DNA from: Parcubacteria group bacterium GW2011_GWC1_45_14
Lineage (GTDB): Bacteria; Patescibacteriota; Minisyncoccia; Moranbacterales; GWC2-37-73
Assembly: GCA_001001345.1 (NCBI GenBank)
Contig: LCKI01000001.1
Location: forward strand, 64,339 to 121,408
Reading direction: 5' to 3'
DNA length: 57,070 nucleotides
A program made the translations under genes and the position numbers. The notes under the pieces are model-generated. The model did no database searches. It was not told the DNA's origin and worked only from the letters and a program-made list of their open reading frames with translations. Shown here piece by piece: positions 15,109 through 24,162 of this stretch (position 1 is its first letter; each line of letters starts with the position of its first letter).

Positions 15109-15153
15109 TTGCCTTTTTGCCTGTTTTAAAGTATATTTTACCTATAGGTAAAA
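15109..15153 (+). promoter_or_regulatory. Promoter with palindromic operator
   Basis: TTGCCT (15109-15114), 17-nt spacer, TATATT (15132-15137). A perfect 18-bp palindrome TTTTACCTATAGGTAAAA (15136-15153) overlaps the -10 edge and the expected start site, a good position for a dimeric repressor. The response regulator begins at 15172. Confidence 0.5.
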
Positions 15154-15171
15154 ATAATTTTACGCGTTTTT

Positions 15172-15969
15172 ATGGCGAAGATACTCCTTGTCGAAGACGA
15201 TCCGATGATAGCTGAAATATATCAGAACAAGTTCGGTTCGGTCGGTTTCGAGGTGGTGACCGCAAAAACAGGAAAAGAAGTATTGAAATACGTCAGCCAG
15301 GATAAATTCGACCTGGTTCTTTTGGATATGGTGCTTCCCGAGATGAGCGGAATGGATGTGCTCAAGGAAATCAAGGGAAGCGGAAACTATGACAAGAGCG
15401 TGAAAATAATCATATTCAGCAATTTAAGTGAGCTGGAGACGCAACAGGAAGCTTTGAAAAACGGAGCGGACGGATTCATTAGTAAAAACCAATATAGTCC
15501 TTCGGAGTTGGTGGGGGAGATCCAAAGGCTGCTGAATCAATTCGCGGAGCAGGAGAAAAACAGAAATAGGCAAGAGGGGAATTTGGGTGACAATGATAAA
15601 AAAGGAAAAATCTTGCTAATAGAGGATGAGGAGATATTCCTGGAAATGTTTGGGAAGAAGCTGGAGGATGACGGATACGAGGTGACGAGAGCGAATAATG
15701 GCGCTTGGGGAGCGAAGGAAGCGCTGGAAGGGGATTATGACGTTATCATCACGGATCTGATTATGCCGGCGATGAGCGGAGAGGAAATAATCGCCAAATT
15801 GAAATCCGATGAAAAAACCAAGAATATTCCTATCATCGCAATCTCAGCATCGGTGACGGACGAGAAGGAAACGGAAATCAGGAATATGGGCGTGGAAGAA
15901 TTTTTCTCCAAGACGCGCATTGTCCCGAGCGACCTTTCCAGGAGGGTCGGGGAGCTTTTGAAGAAGTAA
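15172..15969 (+). CDS. Double-receiver response regulator
   Basis: 265 aa with two REC domains and nothing else. REC1 (residues 1-125) has acidic pocket EDD, phospho-acceptor D in LVLLDMVLPEMSG, switch IIIFSN and lysine GFISKNQ. REC2 (about 143-265) has EDE, D in VIITDLIMPAMSG, IIAISAS and FFSKTR. All phosphorylation residues are retained in both. With no output domain it probably relays phosphate or controls a partner by binding. It could serve the orphan kinases at 2-1204 and 4919-6553. An acidic/Asn-rich linker joins the halves. Confidence 0.92.
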   Translation: MAKILLVEDDPMIAEIYQNKFGSVGFEVVTAKTGKEVLKYVSQDKFDLVLLDMVLPEMSGMDVLKEIKGSGNYDKSVKIIIFSNLSELETQQEALKNGADGFISKNQYSPSELVGEIQRLLNQFAEQEKNRNRQEGNLGDNDKKGKILLIEDEEIFLEMFGKKLEDDGYEVTRANNGAWGAKEALEGDYDVIITDLIMPAMSGEEIIAKLKSDEKTKNIPIIAISASVTDEKETEIRNMGVEEFFSKTRIVPSDLSRRVGELLKK

Positions 15970-16020
15970 TTCTAATCTGCGAATAGATTCTAATCAACAA
16001 ATTGCTAATATTTACAAAAA
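15970..16020. repeat. Word-repeat spacer
   Basis: TTCTAATCTGCGAATAGATTCTAATCAACAAATTGCTAATATT. Its complement shares the words ATTAGCAATT and GCGGATTAG with the spacer at 33519-33560. Confidence 0.5.
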
Positions 16021-16023
16021 AGT

Positions 16024-17463
16024 ATGAAACGCATTTTTATTGAAGAGACGGTCAAGTATGTGGGGGAAGTCGTGAAGTTGGCAGGTTGGGTGCACAACCG
16101 CCGAGACCACGGGAAGATCATTTTTATCGATCTTCGCGATAAGACCGGAATCATCCAGACCGTGGTCATTCCTGACCACGTGGATGTTTATGAAGAAGCC
16201 AAAAAAATCCGCAATGAATTTGTGATCGAAATCGAGGGTCTCGTGAAGGAAAGACCGCAGAGCGCCAGGAACGAGAAATCGGTTACCGGCGGGGTGGAAA
16301 TGGAAATCGAAAAACTCTCCATTCTTAACGAGTGCAAAGCTTTACCTTTTGAGATAAACAAGGACACTAGGGATGTGAGTGAGGAACTGAGGCTCAAACA
16401 CAGATATCTGGATCTTAGAACCGAGAGGATGAAAAACAATGTCTTCCAGCGTGGAAAAATAACCAAGTTTTTCAGGGACCATTTGGAAAAAGAAGGATTT
16501 TTGGAGGTAGAGACTCCGGTGCTTGGAAAGTCCACTGCGGAAGGAGCGCGCGACTATATCGTGCCGTCCAGGATCTACAAAGGAAAATTCTATGCCTTGC
16601 CCCAGTCCCCACAGCAATACAAACAACTTTTGATGACCGCTGGAATAGAAAGATATTTCCAGGTCGCCAAATGTTTCCGCGATGAAGACACCCGAGGGGA
16701 TCGCCAGCCGGAATTTACCCAATTGGACTTGGAAATGAGCTTTGTGGAGCAGGAGGATGTCATGAATACTATCGAAACCATGCTCATCAAGACGGTGACG
16801 GAGCTTTATCCTGAAAAGAAAATCCAGGCTATTCCTTTCCCTCGCATAACGTACAAGGATGCGATGGAAAAATATGGAAGCGACAGGCCGGATAGTAGGA
16901 CCGACAAAAACGATCCGAACCTTCTGGCATTCTGCTGGGTCGTCGATTTCCCGTTTTTTGAAAAAGATGAAAATTCCACGACCGGTTGGACATTCACCCA
17001 TAATCCGTTTTCTTCCCCGAAACCTGAGCATATGCAGATGCTGATGGATAAGAAGGATGTGGCTGAAATTTTGACGACACAATATGACGTCGTGCTTAAC
17101 GGTTACGAGGTTGGAGGTGGAAGCATTCGAAATCACAGACCCGAAGCGCTCAAGAAAGTTTTGGATATCATGGGAATTCCCGAGGAAAGGGTTCAGAGGG
17201 AATATGGCCACATGTTGGAAGCTTTCGAAATGGGAACCCCTCCGCACGGAGGAATAGCTCTTGGATTCGACAGATTAGTCATGCTTCTTCAGAACGAACC
17301 GAACATCCGCGAGGTCATTCCTTTCGCCAAGAATGGTGAAGCTGAGGATATGCTGATGGGCGCGCCGAGTGCGGTTGAGGAAAGACAGCTTTCCGAAGTC
17401 GGGATAAGGGTTCCCAAACTTGCCGTTAAAACTAAAAAGCCAGCCAAGAAAAAAATTATCTAG
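16024..17463 (+). CDS. aspS: Aspartate--tRNA ligase lacking the GAD domain
   Basis: 479 aa against about 590 in most bacteria. The OB-fold anticodon domain (residues 1-105; GWVHNRRDHGKIIFIDLRD) is complete, motif 2 is CFRDEDTRGDRQPEFTQLD, and motif 3 is GIALGFDRLVMLL. After YGSDRPDSR, where the bacterial GAD insertion normally starts, the chain goes straight to FCWVVDFPFFE. The C-terminus is a lysine-rich tail (KTKKPAKKK). Whether it is discriminating or charges Asn-tRNA too cannot be settled here. The start has no Shine-Dalgarno. Confidence 0.97.
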   Translation: MKRIFIEETVKYVGEVVKLAGWVHNRRDHGKIIFIDLRDKTGIIQTVVIPDHVDVYEEAKKIRNEFVIEIEGLVKERPQSARNEKSVTGGVEMEIEKLSILNECKALPFEINKDTRDVSEELRLKHRYLDLRTERMKNNVFQRGKITKFFRDHLEKEGFLEVETPVLGKSTAEGARDYIVPSRIYKGKFYALPQSPQQYKQLLMTAGIERYFQVAKCFRDEDTRGDRQPEFTQLDLEMSFVEQEDVMNTIETMLIKTVTELYPEKKIQAIPFPRITYKDAMEKYGSDRPDSRTDKNDPNLLAFCWVVDFPFFEKDENSTTGWTFTHNPFSSPKPEHMQMLMDKKDVAEILTTQYDVVLNGYEVGGGSIRNHRPEALKKVLDIMGIPEERVQREYGHMLEAFEMGTPPHGGIALGFDRLVMLLQNEPNIREVIPFAKNGEAEDMLMGAPSAVEERQLSEVGIRVPKLAVKTKKPAKKKII

Positions 17464-17504
17464 GGTAATGGGGGTTATAAGGGGTAAAACAAAAAGAAAA
17501 CTTC

Positions 17505-18800
17505 ATGCCAATCGAGCAAAAACATCATGAGAGGATAGATAAAAAGAAGATAAAACTCATCACCTTCCTCGCCTTTCTAATGGGGATAGGGGGATCTTCT
17601 TTGTATTACGTGATTTCCAGCTACCTCGAAGAGTCCGTAGGGGAAAACAATGTGGGCTTGGTTTATTCCGTGACCTATCTGGCGCTTTTCTTTTTGCTCC
17701 TCAATTTCCATAAACTGATAAACAAGTTCGGCAAGGCCAGGATATTTTTCGTGTTGCAGTTCGTCAAGATCATAATCCTGACGATGCTGGGACTCCTGCC
17801 GATTTCAAGCCTGGACGCCATCCTTATCGTTGGATATCTTATGCTCTCCTACATTACTTGGGTGGAGATGGATATCATTTTGGAAAGCTTCTCAATGGAC
17901 AAGATATCCGGGCGGATTAGGGGCATCTATCTGGCGGTCCACTCCCTGGGGTATATGGTCGGACCGATCATATCTACCCAGCTTCTGGGGAATTTCGGAT
18001 TCCCGAGCGTTTTCCTTTTCGGCATGCTGCTCAACTCCGTTTTCCTGGTGATGACCCTCTTGCATTTCAGGATGATGAAAACGGAGATGCGCGAAGTCCC
18101 CGGCATTTGGAAGCTCTTGGGAAAAATCATGAGGGACAGGAATATGGCTGGCATTTATCTGGTGTCTTTCGTGCTGGAACTCTTCTATGCCTTCATGGTC
18201 ATTTATATGCCGATATATCTCTTGGGTCTGGGTTTCAGCTGGGCGCAGATAGGTCTTATGCTATCTTTGATACACATCCCGTTCATCGTTTTGCAATATC
18301 CCGCGGGAATGTTGGCGGACAAGAAATTCGGCGAGAAGGAAATGATCATAGGCGCCCTTTTGCTGCTGGGGATCTCCACCTCGCTCATCTATTTTATCCA
18401 AAGCACGGATTTTTTCGTTTGGCTTGCGGTACTTATATTTACTAGGGTAGGAGCTTCCCTGGTCGACATACTCCGGGATTCATATTTTTACAAGAAGGTG
18501 GACGCGGGGGATATAGACCTCATCGATTTTTTCAGGACGGCCAGTCCGGTCGCGTTCATCCTGGGGCCTATGATGGCTTCGCTTCTGCTGCTTTTCTTTC
18601 CGATGAACGTCGTCTTCGTTTTTGTCGGAGTGATAATTCTCTTGGGCGTGCTGCCGGCCATGGGTTTGGCGGACAATCTTTCCGAGGAGGAAATCATGGT
18701 CAAGAACGGGGCGAAGACCGCCGTGAGCCGTTGGAATTTTTGGAAAGCTCTGGAGAGAAGGTTCGTCATCAGCAAGGTAATTAAGACCGGAAGATTTTAG
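17505..18800 (+). CDS. Major facilitator superfamily transporter
   Basis: 431 aa with about 12 hydrophobic helices in two halves and a cytoplasmic central loop (MMKTEMREVPGIWKLLGKIMRDRN, residues ~190-210). The loop after helix 8 has PAGMLADKKFGEKEM, the MFS motif A equivalent (G-x-L-a-D). Substrate unknown; families of this size include efflux and sugar carriers. It may be co-transcribed with aspS upstream (41 nt) and scpA downstream (10 nt), although the functions are unrelated. Confidence 0.88.
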   Translation: MPIEQKHHERIDKKKIKLITFLAFLMGIGGSSLYYVISSYLEESVGENNVGLVYSVTYLALFFLLLNFHKLINKFGKARIFFVLQFVKIIILTMLGLLPISSLDAILIVGYLMLSYITWVEMDIILESFSMDKISGRIRGIYLAVHSLGYMVGPIISTQLLGNFGFPSVFLFGMLLNSVFLVMTLLHFRMMKTEMREVPGIWKLLGKIMRDRNMAGIYLVSFVLELFYAFMVIYMPIYLLGLGFSWAQIGLMLSLIHIPFIVLQYPAGMLADKKFGEKEMIIGALLLLGISTSLIYFIQSTDFFVWLAVLIFTRVGASLVDILRDSYFYKKVDAGDIDLIDFFRTASPVAFILGPMMASLLLLFFPMNVVFVFVGVIILLGVLPAMGLADNLSEEEIMVKNGAKTAVSRWNFWKALERRFVISKVIKTGRF

Positions 18801-18810
18801 GAAATCCAAT

Positions 18811-19527
18811 ATGACATACAATATCAGAATAGAACAATTCGAAGGGCCGCTGGATCTTTTGCTCCAGCTGATAGAGCAGGAGAAGCTGGACATTACCAGG
18901 GTCAGTCTTTCTCATGTGGCGGACCAATATTTGGAATATATCGGGAACCGCGAGAATATTTCCCTGGAGAACCTCTCGCAGTTTCTGTCCGTGGCTTCCA
19001 AGTTGATCCTTATCAAGTCCAAAGCGCTTCTGCCGCTTCTTCGTTTTTCCGAGGAGGAAGAGGAGGAAATAAAAGACCTCGAGCACCAGTTAGCTGAATA
19101 TAAGAAATTCAAAGATATCTCCTTGAAAGTGGGGGAATTGGTGGATGCAGGCAGGATTTGTTTTTCCCGGGACAGTTATGTTGGCTTCGAATCGGTTTTT
19201 TGTCCGCCGGAAAATATCGCGGCCGAGGATTTGAAAAAGGCTTTTGAAAAGGTTTTGGGCGGCATCCCTATTTTGGAAAAATTGGAAGAGGATGTCGTGA
19301 AGGAGATCCTGACTTTGGAAGACAAGATACTCCATCTCCAGGCGACATTGAGAAAAAAAGTGGAATCCACCTTTTCTGAAATGGTCGCCAGCTCTAAAGA
19401 CAGGATCGAAGTGGTGGTTTCCTTTCTGGCTTTATTGGAACTGGTCAAACAGAAGGTGATCAATGTGGAGCAGGACGGAATTTTCCAGGAAATAAGGATG
19501 AAGCACGCGAAAGTTGAGCATGAATAA
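18811..19527 (+). CDS. scpA: Segregation and condensation protein A
   Basis: 238 aa. The kleisin N-terminal signature is intact (FEGPLDLLLQLIEQEKLDITRVSLSHVADQYLEYI), and the C-terminal winged-helix part has VEVVVSFLALLELVKQKVINVEQDGIF. It bridges SMC heads in the condensin complex together with ScpB, encoded next. The start follows the MFS stop by 10 nt; no strong Shine-Dalgarno. Confidence 0.95.
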   Translation: MTYNIRIEQFEGPLDLLLQLIEQEKLDITRVSLSHVADQYLEYIGNRENISLENLSQFLSVASKLILIKSKALLPLLRFSEEEEEEIKDLEHQLAEYKKFKDISLKVGELVDAGRICFSRDSYVGFESVFCPPENIAAEDLKKAFEKVLGGIPILEKLEEDVVKEILTLEDKILHLQATLRKKVESTFSEMVASSKDRIEVVVSFLALLELVKQKVINVEQDGIFQEIRMKHAKVEHE

Positions 19528-19550
19528 AAATTTAAATTTTTTTGAAAATT

Positions 19551-20099
19551 ATGGATAAGAACAAACTGAAATCTATCATTGAGAGCCTGCTTTTCGTAAG
19601 CGGTGAGCCTATAAAATTTTCCAAGCTTTCCAAGATCATCGGAGCAGGGGAGGATGATGTGAAGTCGGCAACCGATGAACTTTCCCGTTCCTATTCTGAA
19701 AACGGAGGGGGCTTGATGATCCTTTCCAAGGGCGACGAAGTGCAGATAGTCTCCAATAAAGAGAATATGGAGTTCGTCGAACAGTTGGTGAAAAACGAAT
19801 TGGAGGGTCCTCTTTCGTCAGCTGCGCTGGAAGTCCTTTCCATAATCGCTTATCGCGGACCGATTTCCAAGCCGGAAATCGAAGCGATCAGAGGGATTAA
19901 CTGTTCCTACACCCTTCGCAATCTGACGATCAGGGGGCTTATTGAGCGCGAAAATAACCCAAAGGATTCACGCGGATATGTCTATGTTGTTTCATTCGAT
20001 TTCCTCAAGAAATTGGGGGTCGAGAAGATGGAAAATCTGCCGGAATATGCTACACTGTCTGTAGATGAAAGAATGAATTCGATTGTCGAAAAACAATAA
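19551..20099 (+). CDS. scpB: Segregation and condensation protein B
   Basis: 182 aa from ATG 19551; the ORF-track TTG at 19542 is less likely. Two winged-helix domains: KSIIESLLFVSGEPIKFSKLSKI at the N-terminus and the family hallmark LEVLSIIAYRGPISKPEIEAIRGINC at residues ~95-120. It dimerises and binds ScpA in the SMC complex. Separated from scpA by 23 nt of A/T, from the carboxypeptidase gene by 8 nt. Confidence 0.95.
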   Translation: MDKNKLKSIIESLLFVSGEPIKFSKLSKIIGAGEDDVKSATDELSRSYSENGGGLMILSKGDEVQIVSNKENMEFVEQLVKNELEGPLSSAALEVLSIIAYRGPISKPEIEAIRGINCSYTLRNLTIRGLIERENNPKDSRGYVYVVSFDFLKKLGVEKMENLPEYATLSVDERMNSIVEKQ

Positions 20100-20107
20100 G
20101 ATAAATT

Positions 20108-21121
20108 ATGAGCACTATAGTCTTGGCATTGATGACCGTCATATTTCCCCTGAACTCCTTTTTGGTTTTTCCGGGAAATTGGGCTTTGGGAAAAGAGAAG
20201 GAGGTTGAAGTCGCTCCAATCGAACAAGTCAAAGGTGTCGAGACGGAAAAGCAAGAAAGGATTTCTTTGGAAAATGTCCTTCCTGTCGCCCAATATCAAC
20301 CGGTCAGAAAGGAAGATGCGGGGGATCTTGTTCTTCCGGAGGCGCACGCTTCGCTTATTCTTGACGCTGAAAGCGGCACGATCCTTCATTATGATAACGG
20401 CAAGCAGAGGAGGCAGATCGCTTCGCTCACCAAAATGATGACCGCGGTGATGGTCATGGAGAAGGTGGAGGATTTGGATGAGGAGGCAACCATCGATGCT
20501 GATACTATCAGAACTATTGGCACGGTCGTTGGATGCCCGAACACCGGAATTTGTATCAGTCAGCGACTGGTGGCTGGGGAAAAGATAACCGTAAGGAGTC
20601 TCCTTAAGGCTATGCTTATGAACAGCGCTAACGATTCAGCCAGGGCCTTAGCTAAGCATGTGGGAGGCACTGAAAAGGAATTCGTGTCCATGATGAACCG
20701 CAAAGCCAAGGAAATGGGTCTTAAGGACACTAATTTTTGCACAGCTTCCGGTCTTGAGCCTGACGGAAGGGAACATGAGTGTTACTCCACGGCCTATGAC
20801 ATAGCGAGGATAGCGGCGTACGCGTTGAAATTCCCGGAAATCTGGGAGACTTTCAAGCTGCCGGGAAACCTGGAGGTCAGCTCCGCCGACGGTAAATATG
20901 TTCACACGATCCTGAATACCAACCGCCTCATCGGGGAGATGCCCGGAATCTTGGGAGGAAAAACAGGATTCACTCCTTTGGCTGGACACTCATTGCTGAT
21001 GGCCGTTCAGGATGAAACGAAAAAACACACAATCATCTCTGTTCTTTTGGATGATCCATATAGGTGGGAGGATATAAAAATGATGGCAAGTTGGGCCTTC
21101 AGTTCGCACGCCTGGAAATAA
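20108..21121 (+). CDS. D-alanyl-D-alanine carboxypeptidase, peptidase S11
   Basis: 337 aa. The N-terminal hydrophobic stretch (IVLALMTVIFPLNSFLVF) is a signal peptide or anchor, followed by an acidic linker. All three penicillin-binding motifs are present: SxxK in ASLTKMM (about residue 110), SxN in NSANDSA (about 176) and KTG in GGKTGFTP (about 287). It trims the terminal D-Ala from peptidoglycan pentapeptides outside the membrane. Compared with DacA the C-terminal beta domain is missing, as in short DacF-like forms. It lies upstream of mraY, so the two form a cell-wall pair. Confidence 0.93.
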   Translation: MSTIVLALMTVIFPLNSFLVFPGNWALGKEKEVEVAPIEQVKGVETEKQERISLENVLPVAQYQPVRKEDAGDLVLPEAHASLILDAESGTILHYDNGKQRRQIASLTKMMTAVMVMEKVEDLDEEATIDADTIRTIGTVVGCPNTGICISQRLVAGEKITVRSLLKAMLMNSANDSARALAKHVGGTEKEFVSMMNRKAKEMGLKDTNFCTASGLEPDGREHECYSTAYDIARIAAYALKFPEIWETFKLPGNLEVSSADGKYVHTILNTNRLIGEMPGILGGKTGFTPLAGHSLLMAVQDETKKHTIISVLLDDPYRWEDIKMMASWAFSSHAWK

Positions 21122-21130
21122 GAATTCATT

Positions 21131-21224
21131 AAAACAAAAGAGCATTAAAACATAAAAACAAAAAATTTCCGCTCTTGTTCGTGGGAAGTCGCCCATTGTT
21201 TTCATGTTTCGATGCTTTCGTGTT
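21131..21224. repeat. Imperfect inverted repeat before mraY
   Basis: AAAACAAAAGAGCATTAAAACAT (21131 on) is matched by the complement of ATGTTTCGATGCTTTCGTGTT (to 21224), about 27 bases per arm, around a GC-richer core. It ends 12 nt before the mraY start. Confidence 0.65.
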
Positions 21225-21235
21225 ATTTTGCCTTT

Positions 21236-22345
21236 ATGTCATTCGCTCAAATACAAACCGTTCCGGAAATCATAAATCTGATCAAGGTTCTCTCTACTGG
21301 GGTGCTGGCTTTTGCATTAGCCTTCGCGCTTACTCCGCTTTGGACCCATGTGCTCTATAAATATAAAATCGGCATCAAAATAAAAAAGACCGATGTCACG
21401 GGAAAAGAGCTTACTTATGTCAGCAAGCTCCATGCCGGCAAATCCGGAACCCCGACAATGGGAGGGCTAATCGTCTGGGCTTCGGTGCTGCTTTTGGTCG
21501 TCGCCTCGCACTATCTTTTCCCCCTTTTGGCGAATCTTTTCGATATTTCCTTTTTGGCCAGATTGGATTTTTTCAGCCGTCCGCAGGTGTGGCTTCCGCT
21601 TTTCGCCTTGGTCACCGCCGGAGTCCTCGGACTTTTCGATGATTTTATGAGCGTCAAAGGCTGGGGATCGAACAAGGGCGGGGGGATGCGCTTCGCCAAA
21701 CGGCTTTGGTGGCTCCTTATTATCGCGGGAGTGGGCGCTTGGTGGTTTTATGACAAACTCGGGTGGGACAGGATTCATATCCCAGCCTTGGGAGATTATT
21801 CGATCGGGCTTTGGTATATCCCGCTTTTCATTTTCGTGATAGTTTCGGCCGCGGTGTCATCGAACGAGACCGACGGACTGGATGGCCTCAATGCAGGAGT
21901 TTTGACGATGGCCTTTTCTTCTTTCGCCTTGATAGCTTTTTTTCAAAACAAGATTGATCTGGCGGCATTTTGCGCCGCCCTCTCGGGAGCGCTTTTGGCT
22001 TTCCTTTGGTTTAATATTTATCCGGCTAGGTTTTTCATGGGAGACACGGGGGCTATGAGTCTGGGAACTACATTGGGCGTGGTGGCGCTTTTGACCAACT
22101 CCGTGGCCATTCTTTATATAATCGTTTTTGTTTATGTTTTGGAGTCAGGAAGCGTGGTGATCCAGCTAATCTCCAAGAAATTTTTCGGCAAAAAAGTTTT
22201 TCTGGCTGCTCCGCTCCATCATCATTTCGAAGCCAAAGGCTGGCCGGAGCCCAAGGTTGTGATGCGCGCGTGGGTCTTTACTGCGGTGACTGCGGCGATG
22301 GGGGTCATTATCGGTGTATTGGGAATGGGGAAGATAAAGTTTTAA
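21236..22345 (+). CDS. mraY: Phospho-N-acetylmuramoyl-pentapeptide transferase
   Basis: 369 aa from MSFAQIQ (ATG 21236), chosen because the upstream ATG adds residues not seen in the family. About ten membrane helices. Active-site loops: GTPTMGG, LFDDFMSVKGWGS, NETDGLDGLNAG (NLTDGLDGLA in most species), FFMGDTGAMSLG and the histidine cluster APLHHHFEAKGW. It transfers phospho-MurNAc-pentapeptide to undecaprenyl phosphate to make lipid I on the inner face of the membrane. It stands outside the usual mra/mur cluster. Confidence 0.96.
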   Translation: MSFAQIQTVPEIINLIKVLSTGVLAFALAFALTPLWTHVLYKYKIGIKIKKTDVTGKELTYVSKLHAGKSGTPTMGGLIVWASVLLLVVASHYLFPLLANLFDISFLARLDFFSRPQVWLPLFALVTAGVLGLFDDFMSVKGWGSNKGGGMRFAKRLWWLLIIAGVGAWWFYDKLGWDRIHIPALGDYSIGLWYIPLFIFVIVSAAVSSNETDGLDGLNAGVLTMAFSSFALIAFFQNKIDLAAFCAALSGALLAFLWFNIYPARFFMGDTGAMSLGTTLGVVALLTNSVAILYIIVFVYVLESGSVVIQLISKKFFGKKVFLAAPLHHHFEAKGWPEPKVVMRAWVFTAVTAAMGVIIGVLGMGKIKF

Positions 22346-22382
22346 AGCACCCGTAGATTTAATAAAGCTTAAAAATAAAAGC

Positions 22383-23417
22383 ATGAAAAAAATACAAGAT
22401 GAGAATTTGGAAAACAAGAGAGTTTTGGTCAGAGCTGACTTCAATGTGGGAATCGTTGACGGAGCGGTCCAGGAAAAATTCAAACTCAAGGCCTGCAAGG
22501 AAACAGTAGATTATGTTCTTTCCCAGGAAGGAACCAGAGTCGCCATTTGTTCGCACTTGGGAAGGCCGGAAGGAGAAAGGAATGATAGCTTCTCTCTTTC
22601 GCAGCTCAGTGGGGATTTGGAAAGTATCCTGGAGCGAAAAGTGGTATTCGCTTTCGATTGCATAGGCGAGGACGTCGCAACGGCTTTGGAGAATTTGGGA
22701 GAAGGGGAAGTTTTGCTCTTGGAGAACGTCAGGTTTCATGAGGGGGAGGAAAAAAATGACGAGGATTTTTCGGAAAAACTCGCCGCTAATTTTGATATGT
22801 TCGTGAACGAGGCTTTCAGTGTATGCCATCGCGACCAGTCTTCGGTCACCGGCGTGACGAAGTTCTTGCCGAGCTTCGCCGGTTTTTGGCTCCAGAAGGA
22901 AATAGAAAATCTTAATAAGATTTTGGAAAATCCGAAACGTCCGGCGACCGCGATAATCGGAGGAGCTAAGATTGAAACCAAGTTGCCTCTCATCAAGAAA
23001 TTTGAAGAGGTTTACGATCATATTTTGGTCGGAGGAAAGATTGCAAATGAAGCGTTGGATCAGAAATTGGAGTTTTCAAACAAAGTCATTCTTCCTTGGG
23101 ATTTCGAGGGAGACAGGTTGGATATCGGGGAGGAAACGGCGAAAAAATTCAAAGAAATAGTCCTTGCGTCCGGTACTGTCGTTTGGAACGGTCCCCTGGG
23201 CAAATTCGAGGAGGCTCCATACGATCGCTCTACCAGAGAGATTTTAGGAGTTGTGGCCGAGAGCGGAGCATATAGCCTTATCGGTGGTGGGGAATCCGTC
23301 CAGGTTCTCGAGGAGAACGGCTTGATGGATAAGATTTCTTTCGTTTCCACTGGAGGCGGGGCGATGCTGGAATATCTCAGTGGCAATAAAATGCCAGGTA
23401 TAGAATCTTTAAGTTAA
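22383..23417 (+). CDS. pgk: Phosphoglycerate kinase, short form
   Basis: 344 aa, about 50 shorter than usual. N-terminal VLVRADFNVGIVDG, the substrate-binding SHLGRPEG, LLENVRFHEGE, the hinge and nucleotide part IIGGAKIETKLPLI and VWNGPLGKFEEAPYD, and the C-terminal LIGGGESVQVLEENG and STGGGAMLEYLSG are all present. It makes ATP from 1,3-bisphosphoglycerate. The shortening lies in loops of both domains rather than in the catalytic parts. Followed 30 nt later by a membrane protein gene and then enolase. Confidence 0.96.
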   Translation: MKKIQDENLENKRVLVRADFNVGIVDGAVQEKFKLKACKETVDYVLSQEGTRVAICSHLGRPEGERNDSFSLSQLSGDLESILERKVVFAFDCIGEDVATALENLGEGEVLLLENVRFHEGEEKNDEDFSEKLAANFDMFVNEAFSVCHRDQSSVTGVTKFLPSFAGFWLQKEIENLNKILENPKRPATAIIGGAKIETKLPLIKKFEEVYDHILVGGKIANEALDQKLEFSNKVILPWDFEGDRLDIGEETAKKFKEIVLASGTVVWNGPLGKFEEAPYDRSTREILGVVAESGAYSLIGGGESVQVLEENGLMDKISFVSTGGGAMLEYLSGNKMPGIESLS

Positions 23418-23446
23418 GGAGATTAAAAATTTATAATAAAAAATCC

Positions 23447-24040
23447 ATGTTTTCCAATGAAAATAAGCAGGGCTTCAAGGTTTTGAACGGTAAAGACAGG
23501 CTTTTTGATCAGCGAGGATTCGATTTGAAAAGTAGGTTATTTCTGTTTTTTTCCATTTTCCTGATGCTCTCAGCCTTTATTGTTATATTCTTGGATAATG
23601 TCGGATTTTTTATTTATGCGAGCCAGATAGGCGGAGAAAAACTGATTTCTTGGTTCCTTTTTGCGATCGGGGGAATCATTAATTTTTTCTGCGTCCCAAT
23701 TCTGTATTGGTCAAGTTTTCATAAATTCAAGAAAGGGGATGAATTTTGGGATAGTGAGTCCTTCTGGATCTTGCCACTTTTTTTCTTCGGTTGTTTTTTT
23801 CAGTACTTAAGCAATCTCCCGTATATCATGGTCATACTTCCGTCTTCGCTCATTTTGATTTTCTCCGTGCATATTTGGGTCATGTCCCTTTCAAGGGAGC
23901 TCATAGTCATGGATGAGCAATTTGAAAACAGCGCGGAGTATTTCAGGAGCTTCACCTATCTTACCGCATATTATCTCGTGCTGGCCGTCGTTATCGTGTT
24001 TTTCGATCTTTTTGATAAATTTGAAAATTGGATCGGGTAA
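23447..24040 (+). CDS. Membrane protein of unknown function
   Basis: 197 aa. After a polar 27-residue start there are about five hydrophobic segments (roughly 28-52, 62-85, 103-122, 126-146, 165-190) and a short charged tail. No recognised domain or catalytic motif. It sits between pgk and eno, probably in their transcript, but nothing links it to glycolysis. Confidence 0.7.
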   Translation: MFSNENKQGFKVLNGKDRLFDQRGFDLKSRLFLFFSIFLMLSAFIVIFLDNVGFFIYASQIGGEKLISWFLFAIGGIINFFCVPILYWSSFHKFKKGDEFWDSESFWILPLFFFGCFFQYLSNLPYIMVILPSSLILIFSVHIWVMSLSRELIVMDEQFENSAEYFRSFTYLTAYYLVLAVVIVFFDLFDKFENWIG

Positions 24041-24066
24041 CGCATTGCCATATAAAACGGGCAAAT

Positions 24067-24095
24067 TTCTTATCGGGTCTTTTTTGTGGTAAAAT
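24067..24095 (+). promoter_or_regulatory. Possible promoter before enolase
   Basis: TAAAAT preceded by TGG (extended -10) with a weak TTCTTA 17 nt upstream. Transcription would begin at about the ATG of a 10-codon ORF (24102-24134, MKTLKYKNIK) just ahead of eno. Confidence 0.35.
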
Positions 24096-24162
24096 TAAAC
24101 CATGAAAACGTTGAAATATAAAAATATAAAATAAATCCGCATGTCTAAGATAAAAAATCGAA

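Noticed and set aside
16342-17247. 301-aa minus-strand ORF inside aspS
   Set aside because: Complement of a certain aspS coding region; length arises from its G/C-ending codons.
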